Below are positions 29,409 to 38,867 of a stretch of 64,000 bases of DNA, piece by piece; position 1 is the stretch's first letter, and every line of letters begins with the position of its first letter. The notes under the pieces are model-generated. The model had not been told where the DNA came from. It saw only the letters and a program-made list of their open reading frames with translations, and made no database searches. Source of the DNA: Giardia muris. Its lineage: Eukaryota > Fornicata > Diplomonadida > Hexamitidae. The position numbers and the translations under genes are program-made. The stretch covers positions 1,302,001 through 1,366,000 of the forward strand of contig CM016926.1 of assembly GCA_006247105.1 (NCBI GenBank). The letters are read 5' to 3'.

Positions 29409-29440
29409 TTTTGGGACGAGGTTTGACTGACAACCGTTGA

Positions 29441-31522
29441 CTATAACGCAAGGCTAACTAGCGGGAGCGCCCGCTGGAAGGCGGTCTCGAGCGTCGCACG
29501 AAGTGCGGCCGCTTCTCGTTCAATGACGGAATCCGTGCAACTGTGCTGAAGGCCATCTGCTAGCCCCTGAAGTTCCATGAGTGCCTTCGTCAGGGTTTCG
29601 ATCTGGTACCCGTCCTCAAGGATGTAGCTGCGGAAGGTCTTCCAGATCGTCTCGATGAACTCGAAGGTCGCTCGGCGCTGGTTTGCCTCAGCAGTCCTGA
29701 CCTCTCGCTCAAGGATCTGGAGTTCGCGATCTCTAGCCATGATATATTGTTCGAGCTTCGAGAGTGCGTACGTTTGATATTGACAGGTATAGAAAAGCTC
29801 ACGGTAGCAGTTACCGATCGCACGAAAAGCATCTGCTGCCTGCTTGTTCATGATGTCGAAATGGATATTATAGACCGTATGCTCCTGCGCTGGGAAGACT
29901 ACGACATATTCCTGGACGAGCGTCGTCCCGGGGATCATCCGCTTCTGGAAGGACTCGACTGCATCCTTGTTCAGTAAGCACCGTTTTGGACTAAAGAGAA
30001 GTCCTGGAGGTGTATTTTCTCGAGGAGTAGAAACGCCTGTGGGGTCAGTCCCAAGGGCATCGAGAGCCTTCTTAAGGATCGCATCAATGGCATCCACACG
30101 CTCATCAACGCCTTTTGGAGGCTCTATAGCCACCATCAATGGAGCGTCGGGACCCAGTTCGTCCTCAAGCGTGCTTCCTTCGGCCGTTGCTGGTAAAACC
30201 GGAAGGTCAATAGAAGTATTGGGCATAGGGACGAGAGGCACCTGAAAGAGGGAGCTATCGCGCCCTCTGGCACTAAAGGACCCGACTGGTGCAGGGATCC
30301 CAGCCTGAGCCTCGGGGACAGTTGCTTTCCGAGTTGTCCGTCGTGACTTCTTGGCCAACTGTGAGGGGACAGGAATGTCGATGGCACGCTCTAGAATCTC
30401 GAGGCACGCATTCTCAGCGCGAGCGCAAAGATCGCGTTGAAGAGCGGCGAAAGCCTGCTGATCGCTTGCCAACGAGCGCTGAAAGCTCGTAGTCTGAGTT
30501 TCGGTCCGTCGGACACGTTCTTCAAGCCCTGAAAGCTGCTCACTTAGGCGTTTGTTCTCAGCCTGGAGAGAGATCAGGACCCCCCGCTGCCTATCGAGCG
30601 TCCGTGTCAGTGCAAGAACCTCCTCGTTGTATTTATCAACGAGCATATATGCTCCAGTATCATGTTCAATGACATCTGGAAGGTCAATGAGCTCATCTTC
30701 AGGAGCCTTATCCGATGAAAGAAGAGCCGGACGGAGCGCACGGATCAGGTCATTCCGTCGTTGGACTGCAGCAAGTAATCGACGTTCTTTATCGCGAGCG
30801 TCTACAAGAAGCGATTCGATCTCGTTGACCCGTGCCTGAAGATCGGTCACTTCGTCTTCTCGCTCGCGCTTCAGCATCTCGAGCCGAGTATATTCAAGTC
30901 GACTCTTATCAAGCGCACATGTAGCCTCGGTGAGTGCGGCCTCCTTCTCACGGAGCTGCTCGCTGAGAGCGCTGATTTGACCCGTCGCCTCAGTTAGGTG
31001 CTCATTGGAGAGGGTCGCCTGAGCGATCTTCTCGTTCAGTTGATCTGACCGCTCGGCAAGTGCTTGGGTCAGAGTCTCACGCTCCTTGAATGCTGCATTA
31101 AGGCGGAGTTCAGCCTCGGCATGGTCGTGCCGAGCGACCTCAACGTCCTTCTGGAGCGTTGTGATCCTCGCGACATGAAACTGAACGTCTCGCGTCAGTT
31201 GTGCGATGCTATCATTCCGCTGTTCAAGTTCGGTTCCCATGAACATCACTCGACTTTCCAGGTTGGCGACCCGGTCGGCCTTGCTTGCAATATTCTGGGC
31301 AATCGAGCCGAGATCGTCGGTGAGACATTTGACTTGGACGGTCAGCTTAGTGATTTGCTCGTCCTTTTGAAGAAGTTCTGCCTGACACGCAACGAGTGCA
31401 GCCCGAAGCTGGTCTACATCACCCGTGGATAGTGCAGAAGCAGTAAGAACGCCCAGTTCTGTGCCAGGCTCTTCGGAAACGGAGGTGGAACCGGTGATCT
31501 CGGACGACTCGCTGGTTGACAT
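29441..31522 (-). CDS. Long coiled-coil protein
   Basis: 693 residues from the ATG at 31522, chosen because an earlier ATG at 31570 would overlap the divergent gene and the A/T leader lies between 31523 and 31533. After a Ser/Glu-rich start, heptad-rich coiled coil covers about residues 30-370 (for example ADRVANLESRVMFMGTELEQ). A Pro/Ser linker follows, with basic KKSRRTTRKATVPEAQ near residues 390-405. A helical C-terminal region then includes KLEQYIMARDRELQILEREV. I recognise no specific family; such proteins are often cytoskeletal or basal-body components in flagellates. An even-handed alternative is a Golgi or kinetochore tether. The gene ends 32 bp before the arginine deiminase ATG, out of frame with it. 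Confidence 0.75.
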   Translation of the reverse strand: MSTSESSEITGSTSVSEEPGTELGVLTASALSTGDVDQLRAALVACQAELLQKDEQITKLTVQVKCLTDDLGSIAQNIASKADRVANLESRVMFMGTELEQRNDSIAQLTRDVQFHVARITTLQKDVEVARHDHAEAELRLNAAFKERETLTQALAERSDQLNEKIAQATLSNEHLTEATGQISALSEQLREKEAALTEATCALDKSRLEYTRLEMLKREREDEVTDLQARVNEIESLLVDARDKERRLLAAVQRRNDLIRALRPALLSSDKAPEDELIDLPDVIEHDTGAYMLVDKYNEEVLALTRTLDRQRGVLISLQAENKRLSEQLSGLEERVRRTETQTTSFQRSLASDQQAFAALQRDLCARAENACLEILERAIDIPVPSQLAKKSRRTTRKATVPEAQAGIPAPVGSFSARGRDSSLFQVPLVPMPNTSIDLPVLPATAEGSTLEDELGPDAPLMVAIEPPKGVDERVDAIDAILKKALDALGTDPTGVSTPRENTPPGLLFSPKRCLLNKDAVESFQKRMIPGTTLVQEYVVVFPAQEHTVYNIHFDIMNKQAADAFRAIGNCYRELFYTCQYQTYALSKLEQYIMARDRELQILEREVRTAEANQRRATFEFIETIWKTFRSYILEDGYQIETLTKALMELQGLADGLQHSCTDSVIEREAAALRATLETAFQRALPLVSLAL

Positions 31523-31533
31523 CCGAATTTTCG
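31523..31533. promoter_or_regulatory. 11-bp divergent start region
   Basis: CCGAATTTTCG separates the coiled-coil ATG (minus) from the retropepsin-like ATG (plus). The AATTTT core fits the AT-rich initiators known in Giardia, and both genes must initiate from it or from inside each other's coding sequence. Confidence 0.5.
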
Positions 31534-31938
31534 ATGAAATGTCCGACACCCATCGTCGTTCCAGGGTCATCAAGGGAGCTTCCAGGCCTCGTGCTTAGCT
31601 GTTTACTTGACACAGGAACGACTCGGTCGAGCTTGTTTGTTGATAGACTGTTCATTCGAGCCGATGCGGTTGATTTCGACCTACTTGGCGCCGTCTTCAC
31701 TCTTCCTATTTTCGAGGTGCGACGCGTCCAGACCCGTCGGGGTGTTGAAGTCCGAATCACGACCCTAATTTCACTCACGACCTCGCTTCGCACCGCACGA
31801 CTTGCCGTCACGCTCCAAACTCGGCGCTCGGGTGCTCCTGACGTTCTTCTCGGGACAGACTATATGGAAGGGATTTCTGAGCTTCGGATCTGCCTCGTAC
31901 CAGACCGAAAAAAGCCCGTACCCAAGCACTCTGACTAA
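31534..31938 (+). CDS. Small retropepsin-like aspartyl protease domain protein
   Basis: 134 residues from the ATG at 31534; an upstream TTG was not used. LSCLLDTGTTRS (residues 22-33) carries the Asp-Thr-Gly signature of a retropepsin-fold protease, preceded by hydrophobic strands as in the family. PDVLLGTDYMEGI further on fits the second conserved block (LLGxD) that closes the fold. One lobe is present, so an active form would need to dimerise, as in DDI1, ASPRV1 and retroviral-type enzymes. No reverse transcriptase, gag-like region or long terminal repeat is nearby, and the coding style matches the neighbours, so this looks like a cellular gene and not an element remnant. Substrate and location are unknown. 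It is divergent from the coiled-coil gene at 11 bp. Confidence 0.6.
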   Translation: MKCPTPIVVPGSSRELPGLVLSCLLDTGTTRSSLFVDRLFIRADAVDFDLLGAVFTLPIFEVRRVQTRRGVEVRITTLISLTTSLRTARLAVTLQTRRSGAPDVLLGTDYMEGISELRICLVPDRKKPVPKHSD

Positions 31939-32516
31939 GGTGCTTCGGACAGTTGGGAGGATTCTATAGCGCAGAAATTCCCTCAAAAGGGGAGTTCCGA
32001 GTGGGGTCTATGAGGACTTGAATATTCCTTCAGATCTCTCAAGTTTCCCTTATCATGCCCAAGCATTCTCCTCAAGGGACTTTTCCAGGACTATACTGAG
32101 AACGAGGATCTCGATCCCCAACCTAGCAAAGCACTGCGGTCACATAGCGCTCATTGCGAAAGATAGGCTCTGTGCAGGGAAATCCTGGTTCGACTCTTGG
32201 CGAAGCACAACCGGGATAATATGAATCGACTAGTGGAGCAACAGAAATGATAATATGGCATTGCGTGAACAAAGTAGTATGCTCTTGACTTTTCTTTTGT
32301 CGACAAGTAGAACTTCCAGATATCTCAAATATGGAAAAAGCATCTGCTTGACCCCGGTATGAGATCTTCCTGATGTTTGGGGTCATCAGGCGCATCATGA
32401 GGCTTCGATACCCATCTCACCAAGAGAAATTGTGTGGGACTTCGTAGCGAGACAAGATTGGGCCTAAGATGAGATGGCCACATACAGCGGTCTTGCAAAG
32501 ATTAGGAAAGCAAGAA
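31939..32516. other. Intergenic region of 578 bp with no recognised gene
   Basis: This lies between the convergent ends of the retropepsin-like gene and SMC5 and is by far the longest non-coding stretch in a window where spacers are usually under 40 bp. It looks more AT-rich than the surroundings. The short open frames inside (such as 32018-32224 plus and 32123-32398 minus) show no recognisable motif. A perfect 7-bp inverted repeat CCTGATG/CATCAGG occupies 32369-32375 and 32384-32390. A B-box-like GGTTCGACTCT starts at 32187 but does not fold into a tRNA. A non-coding RNA or decayed gene is possible. Confidence 0.5.
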
Positions 32517-35500
32517 TTATTGATCAGTGGTGTCTGCTGGCTTGGGGTAGAGTTCGACGAAGCCAAGAGGAACGGGCGGACGTATCAGGACATGGACAAG
32601 GATCTCGTCCCTGTCAAAGCGGAGATATGAGGGGAGCTTCGGAGAGCTGATAAAGTACTGCAGCTCTGACGTCGAACAGAGCATCTCGTGTGCCGCCTGC
32701 TCAAAATTATCGTCGAGTCCTTGATTGATTTCGTCAACAAGTCGGAACGGGATCGTATCGAATGCATTCTCTCCACGGAGCGAGTTAACGATACAAAGAG
32801 AGACGACCGAACGCTCTCCGCCTGAAAGAGAGATATCGCGGAGCCGCTCTCCCTGAGCGAACTCTGTGTCGATTTGCATTCCCGGGTTGACATTTTCACA
32901 CTCATTAATAATGTCCTTGAAGTGTGATCCGGCATTTGTATGCGGGATGGCCCGAGCTAGTGCCTGGATAAATGAGCCCTGGAACATATCGTCAATATAG
33001 CGGCTAAGAGTCATCGTATTGGAGTTACACATCTGGGAGAGCGCTCTGCGAAGCCCAGCGCATGCTTCATCGAAGTCCCCAGTCCATCTAAAGAGGTCGA
33101 GAAAGTGATGAAGCTGATCGATCTGAACGAACTCAAGCGGATCTCCGAGGGCCGTCTCGATCCACATCTGTGCATCCTCAATAGCCCGAATGCCTTTCTC
33201 TCCGGGGACACCAGTGAGCCGGAGATCACCCGTAACTCCGAAGCGTTTCATATTTTCCCGGAAGCGAGTACTTGCACTTGTGATGAGAACCTCTGCATGA
33301 CGAGAAATCAAGATGATCTGGGCTGCAATGTCCCGGAGCTTCCTTGCGAGGTTGATGGTCTTGGAGAGGATTTCGCAGATTATGTCTCGCAACTTTCCGC
33401 GATACTCAGCATATTTCTCACTGCTCACGCCACTGACCGGTCCTGAGGGATTCTGAGCATTGACCCAGGCTTGAAAATTCTCGATGTCATTCTCTGTCAA
33501 AGACTCCTCAAACATCTGATGCATTCTTCTGTATTGATCTAGCTCACCTTTAAAGTCCTGATCATTCATGATGGCTTCCATGCGCTCCTTGAGTGGGCTC
33601 ATATCGAAAGGATCTGTGTCATTAGCAGATGGCATGACTTTCAGCCGATAGTTATCCTCAAAGTCCTGGAGTTGGGTTTTGAGAGTACTCCAGGCGTCCT
33701 TACACTTCACAAGCTTGCTCTCGTGATGGCGCTTGAGTTTGGTGACTTCAGCATGAATAGCTTCGTATTGTCTTAGGTGCCTCATAGACGTATCTTTGGC
33801 ACATCGATACTGCTCTATGTGAGGACCGATCTTTCTCAAACGTTGGTAGCCCACACGTCCCTCTTCAATAAAGCCGAGGATACTGCAAGTAATCTCCTTC
33901 TGAATGTCATTAAGCTTTTGCCTTCCAGTCTCGAGGCTCTCTTTAAGGCCCTCCTTACCCTTCAGCACGGTCTCATCGGCCTCAATATTCTTTTTTGCCT
34001 CGCGTATCCCGTTCTGGATGTCCTTCATCCTCTTTTGGATATTATCGAATTCTTCATTCAGCTCGCGATATTGGGTATCTGGAGTCTTTTCTCTAGAACG
34101 GTGTTCTTCCTCGTCCTTTTCTCGCTCAAGGGCATCGATTTTTGCCTTGATCTCAGAAGGGAGAGGAGGATATTCGTCAATAGTCTCGATAATTACGTCT
34201 CGCTCGTCCTGAGACATGTTTGAAAGGGTTATATAACCTGCGTATTGGTTCCCATAGGAACGAGCTTTGTAGATAGTGGTGTCTGTGAAAACAATTTGGA
34301 CCACCTGCTTGTTGTTCTGAAAGAGACGTTCAATATCTATCAGTTGAAAGTGTTCCTGACGAAGTTTGAGGTAGTAGACACCCTTAAACACGGGGATAAG
34401 TTCTCGGAGAATCGAAGGACGGCCTGTGATGGACCGGTGAATACTGATGATGTCACTTGGACGAAAGGTGGTTATATTCATCATATTAAGCGATATAGGC
34501 TGGAACGTCCATTCCCACATCTCATGAGACCGGGCTTCGTACTCCTCCAGTGCCATTCCATCGAGTCTGAGCATAATCACGTCAGAGACGGCTCCAATCT
34601 CGGCAAATTGTTCAAGGCTGTCCGTAAGCCTATTCGCGAGACTAAAAGACCCCGTTACAACTGAAAATAAGATACTCCTAGTGAGATGATATACGACCCT
34701 CCTGAGAGTGTTCTTTGGGATTACTGGAGTAGGTACAATCCCGAAATATTGAACGATGGGGGCAAACGTGATCATTGCCTCATCGGGAGTGGCACTCTTC
34801 TGGACATGCTCGAGCCACTTCTGGATACCGTGATGATGCGAATTGAGCTTGTAGATGAAATCTTCGTGTTTGCGAAATTGGTCTCGGAGCTTTTGGATCT
34901 CCCCTTGGATCTCTCGTATGCGAGACGAGCCAGTACCAAGCGCTTGGTTCATTCGGATTCTCTCAATTTGGACGGTGATTTCACGCCCCCTTTCTCTGAG
35001 CTGACTCTCCTCTGCCTTGAGTTTGGCGATCTTTTCTCTGTTGCTCTTCCTGCTATTGACCACCTGTTCTTCTGCAAATTCTTTCTGATTATATTGACAT
35101 TCAACCTCCCTGTACCGACGCAAGAGTTCGGCAAAGTTCATGTTTTGGCTGGTAATCATTGAGACGCGACTATCGATGGGTTGCAAACGGTTTAATGGAG
35201 CCATCATATTTGTAATACTGGTTTCCAGATCCTTCCGATTGGTATTAGCACTTTCTAACTCCTCTTTTGCAGCAGCTTCCTCGGTTTCGCAGTCTCTCAC
35301 CTTCGTGGAAAGCTCATTCAACTCCTGTATGAGGCTCTCGTGGAATTTTCCGTTGTTAAGGATCTTGATCAAGCGACCTAGCTCCCGACAATTTCGGACC
35401 ACCTGACGAAGCCGTTCTCGGTTCTGGGCCGTCTTCCACTGTTCGTCAATTCGCGTAAACTTTGTAAGTTCGGGATCAAAGACATTCTTCCGGAACTCGG

Positions 35501-36143
35501 CAAAGTCGCTGGCCTGCTTCCGGCATCCATTGATCTGCTCTCGAAGCAGCTCAACCCCGCTTCCTATGTCTGCTAGCGCGAACTGCACAAAGGCTTGGAA
35601 TCGCCGGTCGGAAGTCATAGATGCAAGCCGTTGGGCGTTAACCTGCATCATCGCCTGGAAGGGGTTATCGATTCGGATGGAGTACATATCCGCGACTTTC
35701 TGCCGGACTTGCTCAACCGTACTCGAACTGCCGTCGAAAAAGTACTCTCGTCGATCGCCCCGTAATCGCACTTGGATAACTGTGAGCCCTGGAATGAATA
35801 GGGACGTAAGTGTTGTGGTGCAGTCAATACTTTCCTCAAAGCGACAATGAGCTTCTGAGATCGGGAGATTTGGAGTTGCACAAAGAGCGAGAGTAATGAA
35901 CGCTTCAGACGCATCGGTATGAATGAGGGTCTTGGTGTGCTGAACATAGCCCTCTCCAGAACCGAGGCAAAGTGCGATCGCGTATAAGATGCTTGTCTTC
36001 CCCATTCCATTTGGGGCAACAAAGTAGTTGATGTGCGGGCCGGCGAGAATGCGGAGTTGTCGAATTCCTCGAAAGCAACGACAGTCTATCCCAACAATTT
36101 GTCCTGGGGTGAAGGTTAATGGGGTAGACGATGCGATATCCAT
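32517..36143 (-). CDS. SMC5: SMC5, structural maintenance of chromosomes protein
   Basis: 1,208 residues. The Walker A site APNGMGKTS lies at residues 43-51. A long coiled coil, a hinge-like central region (about 430-600) and a returning coiled coil follow. The C-terminus has the ABC signature LSGGERS (about 1106-1112), and the Walker B region LVDEINQGLD (about 1135-1144) is the form diagnostic of SMC5 (VVDEINQGMD in other eukaryotes). YFISSPKLPSYL matches the family's QYFFITPKLL block. SMC5 pairs with SMC6 and NSE subunits to act in homologous recombination and replication-fork repair in the nucleus; no partner gene is in the window. Length and motifs are normal. The ATG has an A-rich leader (GGATGAAAAATGG), and the duplicated segment begins only 13 bp upstream of it, so the native upstream sequence has been replaced. 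Confidence 0.93.
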   Translation of the reverse strand: MDIASSTPLTFTPGQIVGIDCRCFRGIRQLRILAGPHINYFVAPNGMGKTSILYAIALCLGSGEGYVQHTKTLIHTDASEAFITLALCATPNLPISEAHCRFEESIDCTTTLTSLFIPGLTVIQVRLRGDRREYFFDGSSSTVEQVRQKVADMYSIRIDNPFQAMMQVNAQRLASMTSDRRFQAFVQFALADIGSGVELLREQINGCRKQASDFAEFRKNVFDPELTKFTRIDEQWKTAQNRERLRQVVRNCRELGRLIKILNNGKFHESLIQELNELSTKVRDCETEEAAAKEELESANTNRKDLETSITNMMAPLNRLQPIDSRVSMITSQNMNFAELLRRYREVECQYNQKEFAEEQVVNSRKSNREKIAKLKAEESQLRERGREITVQIERIRMNQALGTGSSRIREIQGEIQKLRDQFRKHEDFIYKLNSHHHGIQKWLEHVQKSATPDEAMITFAPIVQYFGIVPTPVIPKNTLRRVVYHLTRSILFSVVTGSFSLANRLTDSLEQFAEIGAVSDVIMLRLDGMALEEYEARSHEMWEWTFQPISLNMMNITTFRPSDIISIHRSITGRPSILRELIPVFKGVYYLKLRQEHFQLIDIERLFQNNKQVVQIVFTDTTIYKARSYGNQYAGYITLSNMSQDERDVIIETIDEYPPLPSEIKAKIDALEREKDEEEHRSREKTPDTQYRELNEEFDNIQKRMKDIQNGIREAKKNIEADETVLKGKEGLKESLETGRQKLNDIQKEITCSILGFIEEGRVGYQRLRKIGPHIEQYRCAKDTSMRHLRQYEAIHAEVTKLKRHHESKLVKCKDAWSTLKTQLQDFEDNYRLKVMPSANDTDPFDMSPLKERMEAIMNDQDFKGELDQYRRMHQMFEESLTENDIENFQAWVNAQNPSGPVSGVSSEKYAEYRGKLRDIICEILSKTINLARKLRDIAAQIILISRHAEVLITSASTRFRENMKRFGVTGDLRLTGVPGEKGIRAIEDAQMWIETALGDPLEFVQIDQLHHFLDLFRWTGDFDEACAGLRRALSQMCNSNTMTLSRYIDDMFQGSFIQALARAIPHTNAGSHFKDIINECENVNPGMQIDTEFAQGERLRDISLSGGERSVVSLCIVNSLRGENAFDTIPFRLVDEINQGLDDNFEQAAHEMLCSTSELQYFISSPKLPSYLRFDRDEILVHVLIRPPVPLGFVELYPKPADTTDQ

Positions 36144-36156
36144 TTTTCATCCACTT

Positions 36157-36378
36157 CTCTTTCCAGGTCTCATACCATGTGGAGAGATTGATGCACCCGA
36201 AGACCTACCAGAAGTACTTAGTGGGGAGAGGTTACTGGCCGAGGAGGGTCCAACAGCCTTGCTCTTGGAGGTTGTTCTGCCGGGGCTTCCTGTCCCTGCA
36301 TGTCTTGTCGTCCGGTCTACGGAACCAGGGAGGCTGGGGGTTGCCGCTTGCCGCCTTCCGGTGGTGCTCGTCGTTTAA
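36157..36378 (+). pseudogene. 3' fragment of the PHD/extended-PHD gene
   Basis: Repeats the last 73 codons and the stop of the PHD-finger gene at 39699-40952, with none of the zinc-binding region. It begins at the repeat edge and has no start of its own. The frame happens to stay open leftwards into the antisense of the SMC5 start, but no credible initiation site exists. It is a by-product of the duplication. Confidence 0.85.
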
Positions 36379-36549
36379 AATGGTTCGGACGCATCCTATG
36401 CTTCCCGAATCCTTTGGAAGTACACGTGGCCGTGCAGTCCCGGGGAATAACCACTTCGGAGCGAAGTTTCGATATCGGGCTGAAAAGCGAGCTGGCCGCC
36501 CGAGCGTTAGGCGGGTCCGGACAAGGGCAGCATCAGGCCATTTACTTAC
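36379..36549. other. Intergenic stretch after the PHD fragment
   Basis: 171 bp between the fragment's stop and the convergent small gene, identical to 40953-41123. It holds the AGTAAAT signal of the minus-strand gene at 36540-36546. Overlapping plus-strand frames show no known motif. Confidence 0.4.
36540..36546 (-). terminator. Polyadenylation signal AGTAAAT, left copy
   Basis: Exact AGTRAAY match 3 bases after the TGA of the 130-residue gene; same as 41114-41120. Confidence 0.6.
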
Positions 36550-36942
36550 TCAGACTGCAGCGCCTCCAGGAGAGAGGAGGAAGGCGCGTCGGGTGCAAGC
36601 CTCATACCATTGCTGATAGCGACGTCCAATCGCCCCAGAACGGAGTGCGAGGCGTCGGTGACGTGCCTGCTCGGCCGCTCCTTCACGCTGTGCTGCGCGT
36701 TCGCGGGTACGCTCAGCGTATTGGAACTGTCGGAGCCGCGCAACAATTCCGCGATGACGTGCACGGATGCATTCAAGCCCTGCACGCCTTGATCGAGCGA
36801 GAAGTACCGCCTGACGACGCCGACTAGCATCGGGAACACTATGTGGAGTGGATGCGCGTCTTTGAAGCCGTGCAACGAGGTCGGCATCAAGAGGCCCTCG
36901 AATAGGCGTTCCGGAAGGAACTGTGAAGTAGCTGAAAGTCAT
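36550..36942 (-). CDS. Small basic protein, left copy
   Basis: Identical to the right-copy gene at 41124-41516. 130 residues, very Arg/Ala-rich, with helical segments (AERTRERAAQREGAAEQARH) and a C-terminal RRYQQWYEACTRRAF. It keeps its full reading frame, its A-rich leader (TAGCTAAAATG) and its downstream AGTAAAT, so this copy could be expressed. The function is unknown; the right-copy entry gives what can be said. Confidence 0.5.
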   Translation of the reverse strand: MTFSYFTVPSGTPIRGPLDADLVARLQRRASTPHSVPDASRRRQAVLLARSRRAGLECIRARHRGIVARLRQFQYAERTRERAAQREGAAEQARHRRLALRSGAIGRRYQQWYEACTRRAFLLSPGGAAV

Positions 36943-36978
36943 TTTAGCTACTTCTACGAGTCCTCAGATGCGAGCCAT

Positions 36979-38181
36979 CTATGCGGAGAGTCGGTGAGGG
37001 TCGTATGACCGCCTGAGGCGTATTTGTAATGCGAGGTGTCTGGCCACAGTAGCCCGTCGTGAGTAACGCCCAGAGGCAAGTATCCCAAAGCATACAAAGA
37101 CCACGATGAAAATAACAAGTACAGCCCTGATCGTCGTTTGCAATCGTCTTCGAGGTCGCAGGAAACATATGTTTGAAGGACCCGGTGCAGCTCGCATACC
37201 ACTCAGCAAATCCATCCCTTCAGAATGGACGGTAAGAATATCCTCATCCTGTGCATTGATGACGCAGTCCAGAAATGCGCTCGAATCTGGCCACAGCCAT
37301 TGAAAGTCTCCTAGCGAATTACATGTCTGGACAAGACATAGCGGGCCATGGAGCTGTATTCGCTCGATGAAGTTATCTTCCGCAACATCGAGCCCCAAGA
37401 TCGGATGCAGGTTCCTTACATGCTTCAACAATACTCGGTATATGAGCCCTAACTCCTTCGCAAGGCCATTGACGCTTCCAGACGTCAGTGTTAAAGCTCC
37501 GTCTCGCAGAAGACCGTGACCAAGACATGCTGCTGTAGCTACCGCAAAGAGAACCCGATACCTCAGGTTGGTGAAGGTGTCAGTGCTCATCTCCAACTGT
37601 GCCCGTAGATCAGAGTCCTCGGAGCGGTTAAGTGCACGCATAGTCTCTTCGATATCGAGTATCAAGCCTCGCCGTGCACCTTTCAGTGAGCTTTCAAGTT
37701 GCCGCCGAACGGTATTCATATCCTCACATAGAAGAGCGCTATCTGCAGAGGTTCCTCTCCCGAATGGCTGCACGACTATTTCTGCGGACTCCTCCGGTTG
37801 TGCAACCCAGCTCCTGTCCCAACGTGATGCTAGCCAAGTCGGATAGAACCCGCATTCTCCCGCAGATGTGTGGGGGTCGAGAACGACATTAGCGCTCTGA
37901 TAGCGAGTCCCACGACGGTCGTTCCATGCGAGTTCCACGTGAACGCGACCGACGCCGTAGACTGCGACATTCCAAACAGTGCTAGAGCCCGCCTCTCCGA
38001 GGTATTGCACACTGCAGTCAAGATTCTCTCCAGTCTCTGACTTACATCGTAAGACCGCTGTCTGCGGGTCCAATGAGTTATCTCGAGCTGCGAGGACGCG
38101 CAAGAACTCACCGGGGCGTGCGACGGGACAGGCAACGCGAAGCTCCCCTGCCACAAGCGCGAGGAGCAGCAACCCGTGCAT
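36979..38181 (-). CDS. Type I membrane protein, left copy
   Basis: Identical to the right-copy gene at 41553-42755. 400 residues with an N-terminal signal sequence and one membrane segment near the C-terminus. Because 680 bp upstream (the end of the coiled-coil gene) was copied too, the AGTAAAATG start context is intact and expression is plausible. The two copies would raise gene dosage. Confidence 0.7.
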   Translation of the reverse strand: MHGLLLLALVAGELRVACPVARPGEFLRVLAARDNSLDPQTAVLRCKSETGENLDCSVQYLGEAGSSTVWNVAVYGVGRVHVELAWNDRRGTRYQSANVVLDPHTSAGECGFYPTWLASRWDRSWVAQPEESAEIVVQPFGRGTSADSALLCEDMNTVRRQLESSLKGARRGLILDIEETMRALNRSEDSDLRAQLEMSTDTFTNLRYRVLFAVATAACLGHGLLRDGALTLTSGSVNGLAKELGLIYRVLLKHVRNLHPILGLDVAEDNFIERIQLHGPLCLVQTCNSLGDFQWLWPDSSAFLDCVINAQDEDILTVHSEGMDLLSGMRAAPGPSNICFLRPRRRLQTTIRAVLVIFIVVFVCFGILASGRYSRRATVARHLALQIRLRRSYDPHRLSA

Positions 38182-38187
38182 TTTACT
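38181..38187 (-). terminator. AGTAAAA motif linking stop and start, left copy
   Basis: TGAGTAAAATG on the minus strand, as at 42755-42761: last base of the fragment's stop, motif, then first base of the membrane-protein ATG. Confidence 0.45.
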
Positions 38188-38867
38188 CACAGATCGAAGT
38201 CAAAATCGTCTGCGGCTGAGGCGATGCCCCTAGCTTCTGAGGGACTCTCATTGTAAAAGTCGTCGAGGTCATCGAAGGCATCGTCCTCGTAGCGCTTGTC
38301 ATCGGCTGGAGTGCCGCCCCCGGTTCCATCCACTCGGTAGTCCTGTTCTGAAGGAATGTCCGAATAATAGTTCAGATCGATATCCGTCATGGGAGCTGAG
38401 CGATCCGGAGATGCACCCTGTCGCTTCCCTTGCATCTTTGTAAGGCCTTTTGCCGGAAGCGGTGGCGGTGATGCTCCTCCAGTGCTGAGAATGACTTCGG
38501 GTTCGAATGGTCTCTCCTCGCAGTCCGGATCATCGACAGCCTGCGGAACTCCCAGGTTTCCGAAGTCGAACGTATCTGTGCTGTCGTCTGCCATGCTCCG
38601 TGGCTGCTCCATCAGACTTGCGCTTTCCCGTCGCTCAGATGCAAGCTGTGATGAAGGAGGAATAGTATCTTCCGACAGTGTATCTCCTCCGGGAGCAGAC
38701 CGTTCCAGGCTTCGTCCCGTACTCAGAACAATGGCCTTATCTCTCGAAACACGCGCACCGGGACCCGGTCCACGTCGCGGGAGAACCATCGGAGAGTCCG
38801 TAGGTGTTGGCTCGATATTTGAGCTCGATGAGCTTAGCGCCCCTGTCTGCTGCGATGCGAGAGATGC
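38187..38867 (-). pseudogene. 3' fragment of the Ser-rich coiled-coil gene
   Basis: Repeats the last 226 codons of the gene at 42761-45823, cut at the repeat edge. The frame stays open about 25 codons into the flank (to a TAG near 38947) but contains only a GTG there and no ATG. The first ATG inside is at 38789, which would give a 200-residue acidic C-terminal piece. It is most likely a broken copy kept because it carries the start context of the membrane-protein gene. Confidence 0.8.

Larger units (their letters stand above)
36157..38867. repeat. Direct repeat, left copy (2,711 bp, incomplete genes at both ends)
   Basis: Appears identical to 40731-43441 at a constant offset of 4,574 bp. Every protein encoded inside is the same in both copies, and no mismatch was seen in the stretches compared. 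Left edge: CTCTTTCCAGG is preceded by CCACTT here and GCTTGCG in the other copy. Right edge: GAGATGC is followed by TACTTC here and ACGTGC there. This copy holds the end of the PHD gene, two complete genes and the end of the Ser-rich coiled-coil gene, so it is the derived copy. ACTTCT occurs at 36153-36158 and 38869-38874, straddling both edges, and could be microhomology or a target duplication. Confidence 0.9.

Noticed and set aside
31534..31938. Retrotransposon remnant as the source of the aspartyl protease-like gene
   Set aside because: No reverse transcriptase, integrase or repeats nearby, and the gene shares a neat divergent start region with its neighbour.
32117..32208. Possible tRNA: a GGTTCGACTCT B-box-like stretch with a TAGC box upstream
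   Set aside because: The T-stem has one mismatch and one wobble pair, the acceptor halves do not pair, and the box distance needs an intron that is not supported.
36028..36378. 116-codon plus-strand frame joining antisense SMC5 sequence to the PHD end
   Set aside because: The joint lies exactly at the repeat edge and the first half is antisense to the conserved SMC5 N-terminus.
36300..36827. 175-codon plus-strand frame after the PHD fragment (and its copy at 40874-41401)
   Set aside because: It overlaps the minus-strand 130-residue gene, which has the A-rich leader and an exact AGTAAAT after its stop; the plus frame has neither.
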